From assembly GCA_045866275.1 (NCBI GenBank), contig BAAFRX010000022.1, positions 1-37,042 of the forward strand: a DNA stretch of 37,042 nucleotides. The letters run 5' to 3'. A program made the position numbers and the translations under genes. Positions 8,395-15,394 of this stretch are shown here, in pieces (the stretch's first letter is position 1; every line of letters begins with the position of its first letter). Under the pieces are notes generated by a model. The model did no database searches. It was not told the DNA's origin and worked only from the letters and a program-made list of their open reading frames with translations. Source of the DNA: Sideroxyarcus sp045866275. GTDB taxonomy: Bacteria; Pseudomonadota; Gammaproteobacteria; Burkholderiales; Gallionellaceae.

Positions 8395-9543
8395 TTAACG
8401 CTTCTCGATCGGCACCCAGGCCAGGTTTTCCGGCCCGACATAGTTCGCGCTGGGGCGGATGATCTTGCCGTCGGCGCGCTGTTCCATCACGTGCGCGCCC
8501 CAGCCGGTGACGCGCGAGATCACGAACAGCGGGGTGAACATGTTGGTGGGCACGCCCATCTGGTTGTACGACACGGCAGAGAACCAATCCAGATTCGGGA
8601 ACATCTTCTTCAAGTCCCACATCACCGACTCCAGCCGGGCGGCGATGTCGAACATCAGCGTGTTGCCGTTTTCTTCGGATAATTTCTTTGCCACGCGTTT
8701 GATCACTTCGTTGCGCGGGTCAGAGATGGTGTACACCGGATGGCCGAAGCCGATGACGATTTCCTTGCGTCCCACCCGCTCGCGGATGTCCGCTTCCGCT
8801 TCGCCGGCGCTCTTGTAACGGCTCTGGATGCGGAACGCTTCTTCGTTGGCGCCGCCGTGCTTCGGCCCGCGCAAGGCGCCGATGGCGCCGGTGATGCAGG
8901 AGTAGATGTCGGAGTTGGTGCCCGCGATCACGCGCGCGGTGAAGGTGGAGGCATTGAACTCATGCTCGGCGTACAGGATGAGCGAGGTGTGCATTGCGCG
9001 CACCCAGGAAGCTTTGGGTGGCGTGCCATGCAACAGATGCAGGAAGTGCCCGCCGATGGAATCGTCGTCCGTCTCCACGGCGATGCGTTTGCCGGAAGTG
9101 CTGAAGTGATGCCAATACACCAGCATCGAACCGAAGCAGGCCAGCAGGCGGTCGATGATCTCCCGCGTTTGGGCGGGATCGTGTTTTTCGGATTCCTGTT
9201 CCACCGTGCCCAGCACCGAGCAACCGGTGCGCATCACGTCCATCGGGTGCGCGTTGGCGGGCAAAGCTTCCAGCGCCTGCTTCACGGCTTGCGGCAGACT
9301 GCGTAGTGATCTTAATTTTTTCTTGTAGGCTTTCAGCTCGGCAGCGGTGGGCAAGTTGCCGTGGATCAGCAGATGCGCGATCTCTTCGAACTCCGCCTGC
9401 TCGGCGAAATCAAGAATGTCATAGCCGCGATAGTGCAGGTCGTTGCCGGTGCGACCCACGGTGCAGATCGCGGTGTTGCCGGCCACGGTGCCGGAAAGGG
9501 CGACCGATTTCTTGGGCTTGGGTAGGGTTGATTCTTCTGCCAT
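8395..9543 (-). CDS. prpC: 2-methylcitrate synthase PrpC
   Basis: PrpC condenses propionyl-CoA with oxaloacetate to form 2-methylcitrate. The 382-residue length fits the short type II-like citrate synthases. Characteristic segments are LHYRGYDILDFAE near the N-terminus, the catalytic histidine region GALRGPKHGGANEEA, and IGFGHPVYTISDPRNE with the second histidine. The active-site aspartate region is near the C-terminal WDLKKMFPNLDWFSA. ATG 9543 has GGGAG a few bases upstream. Its place between prpB and prpD supports methylcitrate rather than citrate synthesis. Such enzymes commonly retain some citrate synthase activity. Confidence 0.94.
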   Translation of the reverse strand: MAEESTLPKPKKSVALSGTVAGNTAICTVGRTGNDLHYRGYDILDFAEQAEFEEIAHLLIHGNLPTAAELKAYKKKLRSLRSLPQAVKQALEALPANAHPMDVMRTGCSVLGTVEQESEKHDPAQTREIIDRLLACFGSMLVYWHHFSTSGKRIAVETDDDSIGGHFLHLLHGTPPKASWVRAMHTSLILYAEHEFNASTFTARVIAGTNSDIYSCITGAIGALRGPKHGGANEEAFRIQSRYKSAGEAEADIRERVGRKEIVIGFGHPVYTISDPRNEVIKRVAKKLSEENGNTLMFDIAARLESVMWDLKKMFPNLDWFSAVSYNQMGVPTNMFTPLFVISRVTGWGAHVMEQRADGKIIRPSANYVGPENLAWVPIEKR

Positions 9544-9607
9544 GTTGCGCTCCCTTAAATAAAATTCATTTGGTCATACTTTTCAAATTCAGGGTGGAGT
9601 TGTGATT

Positions 9608-9712
9608 TCAATTGTTCCCCCACCCTCAGTCCCTCCCCCGATGGGAGAGGGAAGCAAAGCAATGCAAAGCCCTTCTCCCTCCGGGGGAAGGGTTGGGATG
9701 GGGGAATCCTCT
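9608..9712. repeat. C-rich/G-rich inverted repeat between prpB and prpC
   Basis: The left part reads CCCCCACCCTCAGTCCCTCC and the right part GGGGGAAGGGTTGGGATGGG, so the two halves form a long imperfect hairpin. It begins 4 bases past the prpB stop codon. This C-rich/G-rich type differs from the GTGGGTCGG family and resembles repeats often seen between genes of proteobacteria. A related sequence appears inside rnfE. Confidence 0.7.
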
Positions 9713-9715
9713 GAA

Positions 9716-10606
9716 TCATTCTGCCCCCTTCTCGGCAAACAGGCGGTCGAGCTGCTGCTCGAATTTGTGATAGCCGAGATAGTCGTAAAGCTCCATGCGC
9801 GGCTGCATGTCGGCGATGACGTTTTGTTGCGAGCCGTCGGCGAGGATGTGCTGATACACCTTCAGCGCCGTCTTGCTCATGGCGCGGTAGGCCGACAGCG
9901 GATACAGCACCAGCTTCACCCCCACGCCCGCCAGCTCCGTCGTATTGAAAATCGGCGTTGCGCCGAACTCGGTGATGTTGGCCAGCACCGGGACATTCAC
10001 CGCGCGGGTGAATTCGGCGTACTGCTCCAGCGTGGTAATCGCCTCGGGGAAGATCATGTCCGCACCTGCTTCGACGCAGGCCTGTGCGCGCTCGATGGCT
10101 GATTGCATGCCTTCCACCGCCAGCGCGTCGGTGCGCGCCATGATGACGAAGCTGCTGTCCACGCGCGCGTCCACCGCCGCCTTGATCCGGTCCGCCATCT
10201 CGTCCTGGCTGACGATTGCCTTGTTCGGGCGGTGGCCGCAACGTTTCTGCATCACCTGGTCTTCGATGTGGAAACCGGCCGCGCCGGCCTGCGCCACCTC
10301 GCGTGTGGCGCGCGCGATATTGAAGGCGCCGCCCCAGCCGGTGTCGATGTCCACCAGCAAGGGCAAATTGCTGACCGCCGTGATGCGGCGCGTGTCCTCG
10401 CACACGTCATGCAAGGTCGTGATGCCGAGGTCGGGAATGCCGAGCGAAGAAGCTGCCACGCCGCCGCCGGAAAGATACAGCGCCTTGTGCCCGCTTTTTT
10501 CCGCAAGGATGGCGCAGTAGGCGGTGACGGCGCCGACGACTTGCAAAGGTGAGTTCTCTTTGATTGCCTGGCGCAGTTTGTTGCCCGGAGTGCTGGAGGT
10601 ATGCAT
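9716..10606 (-). CDS. prpB: 2-methylisocitrate lyase PrpB
   Basis: PrpB cleaves 2-methylisocitrate to pyruvate and succinate, the last step of the methylcitrate cycle. The 296-residue length equals E. coli PrpB. The isocitrate lyase superfamily catalytic loop KRCGH is at residues 121-125. The Mg-binding VDIDTGWGG segment and GFHIEDQ follow the family. ATG 10606 is preceded by AAAGGAAA; the upstream extension to 10693 consists of translated repeat sequence and is rejected. It is the first enzyme gene after the regulator. Pyruvate produced here could feed the PFOR and PpsA reactions encoded further right. Confidence 0.95.
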   Translation of the reverse strand: MHTSSTPGNKLRQAIKENSPLQVVGAVTAYCAILAEKSGHKALYLSGGGVAASSLGIPDLGITTLHDVCEDTRRITAVSNLPLLVDIDTGWGGAFNIARATREVAQAGAAGFHIEDQVMQKRCGHRPNKAIVSQDEMADRIKAAVDARVDSSFVIMARTDALAVEGMQSAIERAQACVEAGADMIFPEAITTLEQYAEFTRAVNVPVLANITEFGATPIFNTTELAGVGVKLVLYPLSAYRAMSKTALKVYQHILADGSQQNVIADMQPRMELYDYLGYHKFEQQLDRLFAEKGAE

Positions 10607-10626
10607 GGGTGTTTCCTTTCTTTCTT

Positions 10627-10675
10627 TTGTGGGTCGGGTTTCAACCCGACGCTGTTTGTCAGGCTGAAGTCTGAC
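10627..10675. repeat. REP-like palindromic repeat, copy C (supplies the gntR stop)
   Basis: Hairpin one is GTGGGTCGGGTTTCAACCCGAC (ending at 10650); hairpin two is the imperfect GTCAGGCTGAAGTCTGAC at 10658-10675. The second hairpin overlaps the end of the gntR gene and contains its stop codon (10659-10661), so the last residues of that protein come from the repeat. Confidence 0.8.
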
Positions 10676-11348
10676 TCGCCTCTTCTTCATCAATCATTTC
10701 GCTGATGCTTTTCCACGCCCCCTGGATATGGCGGCGCATCAGCAGCTCAGCCAGTTCGCCGTCGCGCTGTTCCAGTGCGGCGACGATCTGGCGGTGCTGT
10801 TGCAATGCGGGTTTGGTGCGGGCGGCCTTGCGGCTGGTGCGGTAGCGGCACATCCGCAGCAGTTGGTATTGTTCGTTGCCGAGCAGGTCCATCAGCATCT
10901 GGTTGCGGCTACCGCGCGCGATCTGGTAATGGAAATCAAGGTCGCCCTCGCTCTGCGAATAGACTTTGCCGTCTGTTTTTTTGATTTGTGCTTCGTGCTG
11001 GTCGAGCAGCTTGCCCAGTTGGAATATTTCCGCATCGGTCATCTGCGTGGCTGCAATACGGCAGGCCATGCCTTCCAGCGCTTCGCGCACACCATACAGA
11101 TCGGAGAGGGTCTGGCGATCCAACACCACCACGCGGGCGCCGACGTTGGGGATGCGCTTTACCAGACGCATGCCTTCGAGGTGGCGCAAGGCTTCGCGCA
11201 GCGGGCCGCGCCCCATGCCAAAACTTTCGGCAAGCTCCGCCTCGTTCAGCTTCTGTCCTTGTGCCAGTTCGCCTGTCACGATGCTGTGCGCCAGGCGGCG
11301 CGTGGCGAGATCGGACAAGGTGCCGGGTTTTGTTGCGTCAATCAGCAT
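10659..11348 (-). CDS. GntR-family (FadR/VanR, FCD) regulator of the prp operon
   Basis: A 229-residue transcription regulator with an N-terminal winged helix (about residues 10-75; ESFGMGRGPLREALRHLEGMRLV is the typical GntR recognition region) and a C-terminal all-helical FCD ligand domain. The FCD metal site is suggested by DLYGVREALEG, DLDFHYQIARGSRN and QQHRQIVAAL. Its start lies 54 bases downstream of the first of two TGTCGACA palindromes, which are likely operators. Placement directly upstream of prpB suggests it senses a methylcitrate-cycle metabolite and controls the operon and itself. Many proteobacteria use the sigma-54 activator PrpR instead. The C-terminal residues derive from a palindromic repeat. 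Confidence 0.88.
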   Translation of the reverse strand: MLIDATKPGTLSDLATRRLAHSIVTGELAQGQKLNEAELAESFGMGRGPLREALRHLEGMRLVKRIPNVGARVVVLDRQTLSDLYGVREALEGMACRIAATQMTDAEIFQLGKLLDQHEAQIKKTDGKVYSQSEGDLDFHYQIARGSRNQMLMDLLGNEQYQLLRMCRYRTSRKAARTKPALQQHRQIVAALEQRDGELAELLMRRHIQGAWKSISEMIDEEEASQTSA

Positions 11349-11362
11349 GGATACATCCTAGA

Positions 11363-11372
11363 TTGTCGACAA
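11363..11372. promoter_or_regulatory. Putative GntR operator 1
   Basis: A perfect palindrome TTGTCGACAA lies between the gntR start codon and its upstream region. A second, near-identical site is centred 62 bases away. Binding by the adjacent regulator is inference from position and from the palindromic operators usual for FCD GntR proteins. Confidence 0.55.
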
Positions 11373-11423
11373 AGTAATGAAATCCTAGCACCAAAATAAG
11401 CAATAAGTGCAAGTAATCTAACT

Positions 11424-11435
11424 TATGTCGACAAA
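11424..11435. promoter_or_regulatory. Putative GntR operator 2
   Basis: TATGTCGACAAA with palindromic core TGTCGACA at 11426-11433. Its centre is 62 bases, close to six helical turns, from operator 1, so both would face the same side of the helix. Between the sites the minus strand has a possible TAGGAT -10 box with TTGCAC 19 bases upstream, a weak promoter match. Confidence 0.5.
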
Positions 11436-11542
11436 AATGGTATTCCGGAGCGAAGGTAGGAAGCGCACAAAATGAAGAAATTGGGGGGGTTGGCAGTGTT
11501 GCGGGGCGAGCGGCTGCTACGCAGTAACCGGTCGCAGCTCCC

Positions 11543-11681
11543 GGTCTGACACGGCAGGAGGATTCAACCCTCTGTCGGGTTAAAACCCGACCCACAGAAA
11601 GCAGCAGGGGTTTGTGGGTCGGACTTCAGTCCGACGCGGCAGGAGGATTCAACCCCTTGTCGGGTTAAATTCAGACCACAT
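11543..11681. repeat. Tandem REP-like palindromic repeats, copy D
   Basis: Two units stand in direct order. Each contains the words GGCAGGAGGATTCAACCC and then GTCGGGTTAAA. The intact hairpins are GTCGGGTTAAAACCCGAC (about 11574-11591) and GTGGGTCGGACTTCAGTCCGAC (11614-11635). The last arm is degenerate. The block ends 5 bases before the folA stop codon, so it is directly downstream of folA. Together with 11440-11542 (nothing recognised) it fills the gntR-folA gap. Confidence 0.82.
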
Positions 11682-11685
11682 TCGG

Positions 11686-12174
11686 TTACCTTCTGCGGTA
11701 GGTGACGAAGTGGTAGTCCAGCGGCTGCGGTACGGTTTGCGAGCGAATCTCGCGCGAAGATTCCGCCCATGCGTTTTTGTCGAAGTCGGGGAAGCGGGCA
11801 TCCCCTTCGACCGCCTGCTGGATCTCGGTAATGTAAAGCGTGTCCGCCAGATTCAGGGATTGCGCATAGATGTCGGCGCCGCCAACGATAAAAATTTCAG
11901 GATCGTCGGTGCAGGCCGCGACCGCTTCTGGCAGTGAATGCGCGATCAGGCATCCTTCAATCTTCAGATTCCGATCGCGGGTGACCACCACCGTGGTGCG
12001 CCCCGGCAACGGCTTGCCGATGGAGTCAAAGGTCTTGCGTCCCATGATCAGGTGGTGCCCCATGGTCAGCGCCTTGAAATGTTTCAAATCTTCCGGGCAG
12101 CGCCAGGGCAGTGAGTTGTTGATGCCGATGGTGCGGTTCTGCGCCATCGCGACGATGAGCGAGAGCTTGCTCAT
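11686..12174 (-). CDS. folA: Dihydrofolate reductase
   Basis: FolA reduces dihydrofolate to tetrahydrofolate with NADPH and thereby recycles the dihydrofolate made by ThyA. The 162-residue protein shows the N-terminal IVAMAQNRTIGINNSLPWR, the substrate-site acid in CPEDLKHFK, MGRKTFDSIGKPLPGR and FIVGGADIYAQ. ATG 12174 overlaps the thyA TGA (ATGA), which fixes the start; the longer frame to 12393 runs through thyA and is rejected. The thyA-folA order on one strand is common and pairs consumption with regeneration of folate. Confidence 0.95.
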   Translation of the reverse strand: MSKLSLIVAMAQNRTIGINNSLPWRCPEDLKHFKALTMGHHLIMGRKTFDSIGKPLPGRTTVVVTRDRNLKIEGCLIAHSLPEAVAACTDDPEIFIVGGADIYAQSLNLADTLYITEIQQAVEGDARFPDFDKNAWAESSREIRSQTVPQPLDYHFVTYRRR

Positions 12175-12965
12175 ACCGCGACCGGTGCCTTGATGGCGGG
12201 GTGCGGGTCGTAGCCTTCCAGGGTGAAATCCTCGAATTTGAAGCCGAAGATGTCTTTTGCATCGGGATTGATCTTCATGGTCGGCAGCGCGCGCGGTTCG
12301 CGCGACAGTTGCGTTGCTGCCTGTTCCAGATGGTTGGAATAAAGGTGCGCGTCGCCGAAGGTGTGCACGAAGTCGCCGGGCTGCAAATCGCACACCTGTG
12401 CCATCATCAGGGTCAGCAGCGCGTAGGAAGCAATGTTGAACGGCACGCCGAGGAAGATGTCGGCGCTGCGCTGGTAGAGCTGGCAGGATAATTTTTCATC
12501 GGCCACGTAGAACTGGAAGAAGGCGTGGCAGGGCGCCAGCGCCATCTGGTCCAGCTCGCCCACGTTCCACGCCGAGACGATGATGCGGCGCGAATCGGGA
12601 TTGTTCTTGATTTGTTCCACCGCGACTTTGATTTGATCGATGACGCGACCGTCAATGGCCTGCCACGAGCGCCATTGCTTGCCGTACACCGGGCCGAGAT
12701 TGCCCTGTTCATCCGCCCATTCGTCCCAAATTTTGACGCCGTTATCCTTGAGATATTTGATGTTGGTGCTGCCCTGCAGGAACCACAGCAGCTCATGGAT
12801 GATGGATTTCAGGTGGCACTTCTTGGTGGTGACCAGCGGAAAACCTTCCTGCAAATTGAAGCGCATCTGGTAGCCGAACACGCTGGTGGTGCCGGTGCCG
12901 GTGCGGTCGGATTTCTTTGTCCCGTGCGTAAGGACGTGCTGCATCAGGTCGAGGTATTGGCGCAT
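12171..12965 (-). CDS. thyA: Thymidylate synthase
   Basis: ThyA methylates dUMP to dTMP using methylene-tetrahydrofolate. The length, 264 residues, is exactly that of E. coli ThyA. The catalytic cysteine sits in LAPCHAFFQFYV, followed by SCQLYQRSADIFLGVPFNIASYA, the best-conserved stretch of the family. The N-terminal segment DRTGTGTTSVFGYQMRF binds phosphate. The gene overlaps folA by 4 bases and is divergent from the aminopeptidase gene starting at 13015. Confidence 0.97.
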   Translation of the reverse strand: MRQYLDLMQHVLTHGTKKSDRTGTGTTSVFGYQMRFNLQEGFPLVTTKKCHLKSIIHELLWFLQGSTNIKYLKDNGVKIWDEWADEQGNLGPVYGKQWRSWQAIDGRVIDQIKVAVEQIKNNPDSRRIIVSAWNVGELDQMALAPCHAFFQFYVADEKLSCQLYQRSADIFLGVPFNIASYALLTLMMAQVCDLQPGDFVHTFGDAHLYSNHLEQAATQLSREPRALPTMKINPDAKDIFGFKFEDFTLEGYDPHPAIKAPVAV

Positions 12966-12982
12966 GGGGTAGCCCGTATAAT
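12957..12982 (+). promoter_or_regulatory. Possible promoter of the M17 aminopeptidase gene
   Basis: A perfect TATAAT lies at 12977-12982, 32 bases before the ATG at 13015. The best -35 candidate, TTGGCG at 12957-12962, is only 14 bases away, so the -35 part is doubtful. Confidence 0.4.
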
Positions 12983-13014
12983 CGCGGCGTTCATTGACTA
13001 AATTCGAGGCCGCA

Positions 13015-14451
13015 ATGCTAGCACAACTGACCTATTCCCAGACCCAGCATGCCGGCGACCACCTGCTGGTGCTGTTGCCAAAAACCAAGACATTTCCCAA
13101 GGATGTCACGCACGGCGCGTTGCTCGCTGCCGTACTCAAGCGCCGCCACATGAAGGCCGATGCATTGGCAAAGTCGCCGGTTGCGGCGAACGCGGCGGAT
13201 GGCACGCTGGTGGCTTGGGCGATGCTGGATTTTGACCAGGACACTTTCGTGTTGCAGACGCAAGTACGCAAAGCCTTGCAGTTGCTGCTGGAAGAACAAC
13301 CGAAGGTTATCGCCATCGCGGTGAACGGCGATGCCGCGCAGCGCCAGCACATGGCGGAGCTCGCAGTGTACGGAGCGTGGGTGAACGGCGCGCTGCTGCC
13401 GGTGCGCAAGAAGAAGGATGAACGCAAGTCGTTGCAGAAAATCGTGCTGATTGGCGAGGTGGACAAAAAGCCGTTCGATGCCTTGCGCGCACAAGCGGCC
13501 GGCAACCTGCTGTGCCGCGAACTCACCGTGCTGCCGCCGAACGAATTGACGCCGGGCGCATACCGGCAACGGGTGAAAAAACTGGCAACAGAAAACAAGT
13601 GGCAGCACGAAGAATTCGACATGAAGGCGCTGCGCAAGCTGGGTGCGGGTGCCTTCATCGCGGTGGCACAGGGCAGCTACAGCGACGATGCGGCCATCGT
13701 GCATCTTTCCTGCCGGCACCCGAAGGCGAAGCAAACGGTCGCGCTGGTCGGCAAGGGCATCTGCTTCGACACCGGCGGTCACAACCTCAAGCCGTCGCGC
13801 TCCATGTACAACATGCACACCGACATGAACGGCTCGGCGGTTGCGCTGGGTATCCTGCTGGCCGCGACCCAACAAAAATTGCCGTTGAACATCGACTGCT
13901 GGCTGGCCATCGCGCAGAACCACATCGGCCCCCACGCATTCAAGCAGAATGACATCGTCACGGCGCTGAACGGCACCACCATCGAGATCGTGCACACCGA
14001 CGCCGAGGGCAGGATGGTGCTGGCCGACACGCTCACCCTCGCGTCGCGCGCCAAGCCTGATCTGATGCTGGATTTCGCCACGCTGACCGGCAGCATGAAG
14101 TCTGCGCTGGGACATCGCTATGCCGGGGTGCTGGGCAACCGTGCCGGGTTGTTGCAGCGTGCCGTGGAGGCGGGTCGGCAGACCGGTGAACGACTGTGTG
14201 CCTTTCCGCTGGATGAGGATTACGAAACTGAACTGGAATCCAAAGTCGCCGACATCAAGCAATGTTCGCCCGACGGCGAAGCCGACCACATCCTTGCCAC
14301 GCGTTTCCTGTTGCGCTTCGTGGAACACGACACGCCGTGGCTGCACGTCGACTTGTCCGCCTGCCGCTGTCCGGGCGGGCTGGGCGCGGTCGGCACGGAA
14401 GTGACAGGCTTCGGCGTGGGCTGGGGACTGGCGATGCTGGCAGGGCGCTAA
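13015..14451 (+). CDS. M17-family leucyl aminopeptidase-like protein
   Basis: A cytosolic M17 metallopeptidase that would cut N-terminal residues from peptides using two metal ions. The predicted length is 478 residues. The catalytic domain shows VGKGICFDTGG (metal and catalytic lysine region), LKPS, HTDMNGSA and HTDAEGRMVLADTLTLA, then DFATLTG. The metal ligands Asp and Glu and the catalytic Arg of the xTDAEGR motif are present, but the canonical Asn is replaced by His, and KMDM is replaced by HTDM. It is therefore a divergent member rather than plain PepA. I prefer ATG 13015 (GAGG 5 bases upstream) over TTG 12994. It stands alone, divergent from thyA. Confidence 0.85.
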   Translation: MLAQLTYSQTQHAGDHLLVLLPKTKTFPKDVTHGALLAAVLKRRHMKADALAKSPVAANAADGTLVAWAMLDFDQDTFVLQTQVRKALQLLLEEQPKVIAIAVNGDAAQRQHMAELAVYGAWVNGALLPVRKKKDERKSLQKIVLIGEVDKKPFDALRAQAAGNLLCRELTVLPPNELTPGAYRQRVKKLATENKWQHEEFDMKALRKLGAGAFIAVAQGSYSDDAAIVHLSCRHPKAKQTVALVGKGICFDTGGHNLKPSRSMYNMHTDMNGSAVALGILLAATQQKLPLNIDCWLAIAQNHIGPHAFKQNDIVTALNGTTIEIVHTDAEGRMVLADTLTLASRAKPDLMLDFATLTGSMKSALGHRYAGVLGNRAGLLQRAVEAGRQTGERLCAFPLDEDYETELESKVADIKQCSPDGEADHILATRFLLRFVEHDTPWLHVDLSACRCPGGLGAVGTEVTGFGVGWGLAMLAGR

Positions 14452-14546
14452 AATCCACCCCCAAACGGTGTGTTCCGGACGTCAATCGCCCCTGTGATGC
14501 ACGCCTTGGTTGTGTCCTGGCGGTCTCTTGAAATTTTGCGATTTTT

Positions 14547-14588
14547 TTGATTTTTGTCAATTTAGCCAACACCCGCCCTCGTTAACAT
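14547..14588 (+). promoter_or_regulatory. Candidate FNR-dependent promoter of ompW
   Basis: TTGAT-TTTT-GTCAA at 14547-14560 differs from the FNR consensus (TTGAT-N4-ATCAA) by one base. TAACAT at 14583-14588 could be the -10 box. A start site 7 bases past it (14595) would place the FNR box centre at exactly -41.5, the standard class II activation position. ompW is an oxygen-regulated FNR target in enterobacteria. Binding here is inferred. Confidence 0.5.
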
Positions 14589-14622
14589 GCCGCCTCCGTT
14601 CAATCAAAAAAGGGAGAGAGTT

Positions 14623-15225
14623 ATGCGTAATAAGGTTCTGGTTGCGATGCTGGCTACCGCAGGTCTGTTGTCGGCTCCGGTCGTACAGGCCGAAGAGGGC
14701 GTGTTCATGGTTCGCGCGCGCGCGTTGTATGTCGATTTCAGCAATGGTCAAAATAGCCTGCCCGCGGGCGCCCGTGTCGAAGCGGATAATCGCTGGATTC
14801 CGGAAGTGGACCTCAGCTACTTCATTACACCGAACATTGCCGCCGAACTGGTGCTGACGTACCCACAAAGTGTTGATGTCAACCTTAATGGAAACAAGCT
14901 GGGATCGGTTCGCGCCTTGCCGCCTTCGCTGCTCTTGCAGTACCACGTTACCGAATTGGGAGCATTCAAGCCTTATGTTGGTGCGGGCCTGAATTACACC
15001 ATTTTCAGCAGCCGCAGCGTGGGCGGAGTGGCACGCGTGGACAGTTCAAGCCTGGGTCTGGCCGCTCAAGTCGGCGCTGACTACATGCTCGACAAAAACT
15101 GGGGGATCAACGTGGACCTCAAGTACATTCAGATGGATACCAAAGTCAAGGTAGGCGTAAGCTCGATCGGCACGCTTGACCTGAACCCGATCACGGTCGG
15201 CGCCGGCGTCACGTATCGGTTCTAA
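14623..15225 (+). CDS. ompW: Outer membrane protein OmpW
   Basis: OmpW proteins are eight-stranded outer-membrane barrels thought to pass small hydrophobic molecules. The 200-residue precursor has a clear signal peptide (Lys/Arg start, hydrophobic core, cleavage after VQA at residue 23). The mature part has alternating beta strands and ends in a barrel signature with terminal Phe (TVGAGVTYRF). Segments such as FKPYVGAGLNYT and DKNWGINVDLKYIQMDTKV are typical. ATG 14623 follows AGGGAGAGAG; the frame from 14587 adds residues ahead of the signal peptide and is rejected. A candidate FNR promoter lies upstream and a strong hairpin terminator downstream. Confidence 0.93.
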   Translation: MRNKVLVAMLATAGLLSAPVVQAEEGVFMVRARALYVDFSNGQNSLPAGARVEADNRWIPEVDLSYFITPNIAAELVLTYPQSVDVNLNGNKLGSVRALPPSLLLQYHVTELGAFKPYVGAGLNYTIFSSRSVGGVARVDSSSLGLAAQVGADYMLDKNWGINVDLKYIQMDTKVKVGVSSIGTLDLNPITVGAGVTYRF

Positions 15226-15243
15226 ACCCGCACGCGCAAGTGC

Positions 15244-15277
15244 AATAAAATGGGCGCCCGCAGGCGCCCATTTTATT
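15244..15277. terminator. Bidirectional terminator between ompW and groEL
   Basis: A perfect 15-bp stem, AATAAAATGGGCGCC (15244-15258) with GGCGCCCATTTTATT (15263-15277), closes a 4-base loop CGCA. The T-rich outer arm on the plus strand follows ompW. By symmetry it also serves the minus strand for groEL. Confidence 0.9.
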
Positions 15278-15322
15278 GGTCAGCAAGACCTGCGCACGAT
15301 TCGGATGCATGGCACACGGGGC

Positions 15323-15343
15323 GATGTGCCTTTACGGCACATC
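15323..15343. other. Stem-loop downstream of groEL
   Basis: GATGTGCC-TTTAC-GGCACATC makes a perfect 8-bp stem with a 5-base loop, about 50 bases past the groEL stop codon. It has no T-tract, so it may protect the 3' end of the groEL message rather than terminate it. The rest of 15278-15394 shows nothing. Confidence 0.45.
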
Positions 15344-15394
15344 AGGCACCCGGACACCGCGCAATCCCCTACTCGAATCGCGTTGCAGGTGCGA

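Noticed and set aside
15244..15277. Reading the hairpin behind ompW as part of a CRISPR or REP array
   Set aside because: It is a single perfect stem placed between convergent genes with a T-rich arm, which is an ordinary terminator. No regularly spaced repeat array exists anywhere in the window.
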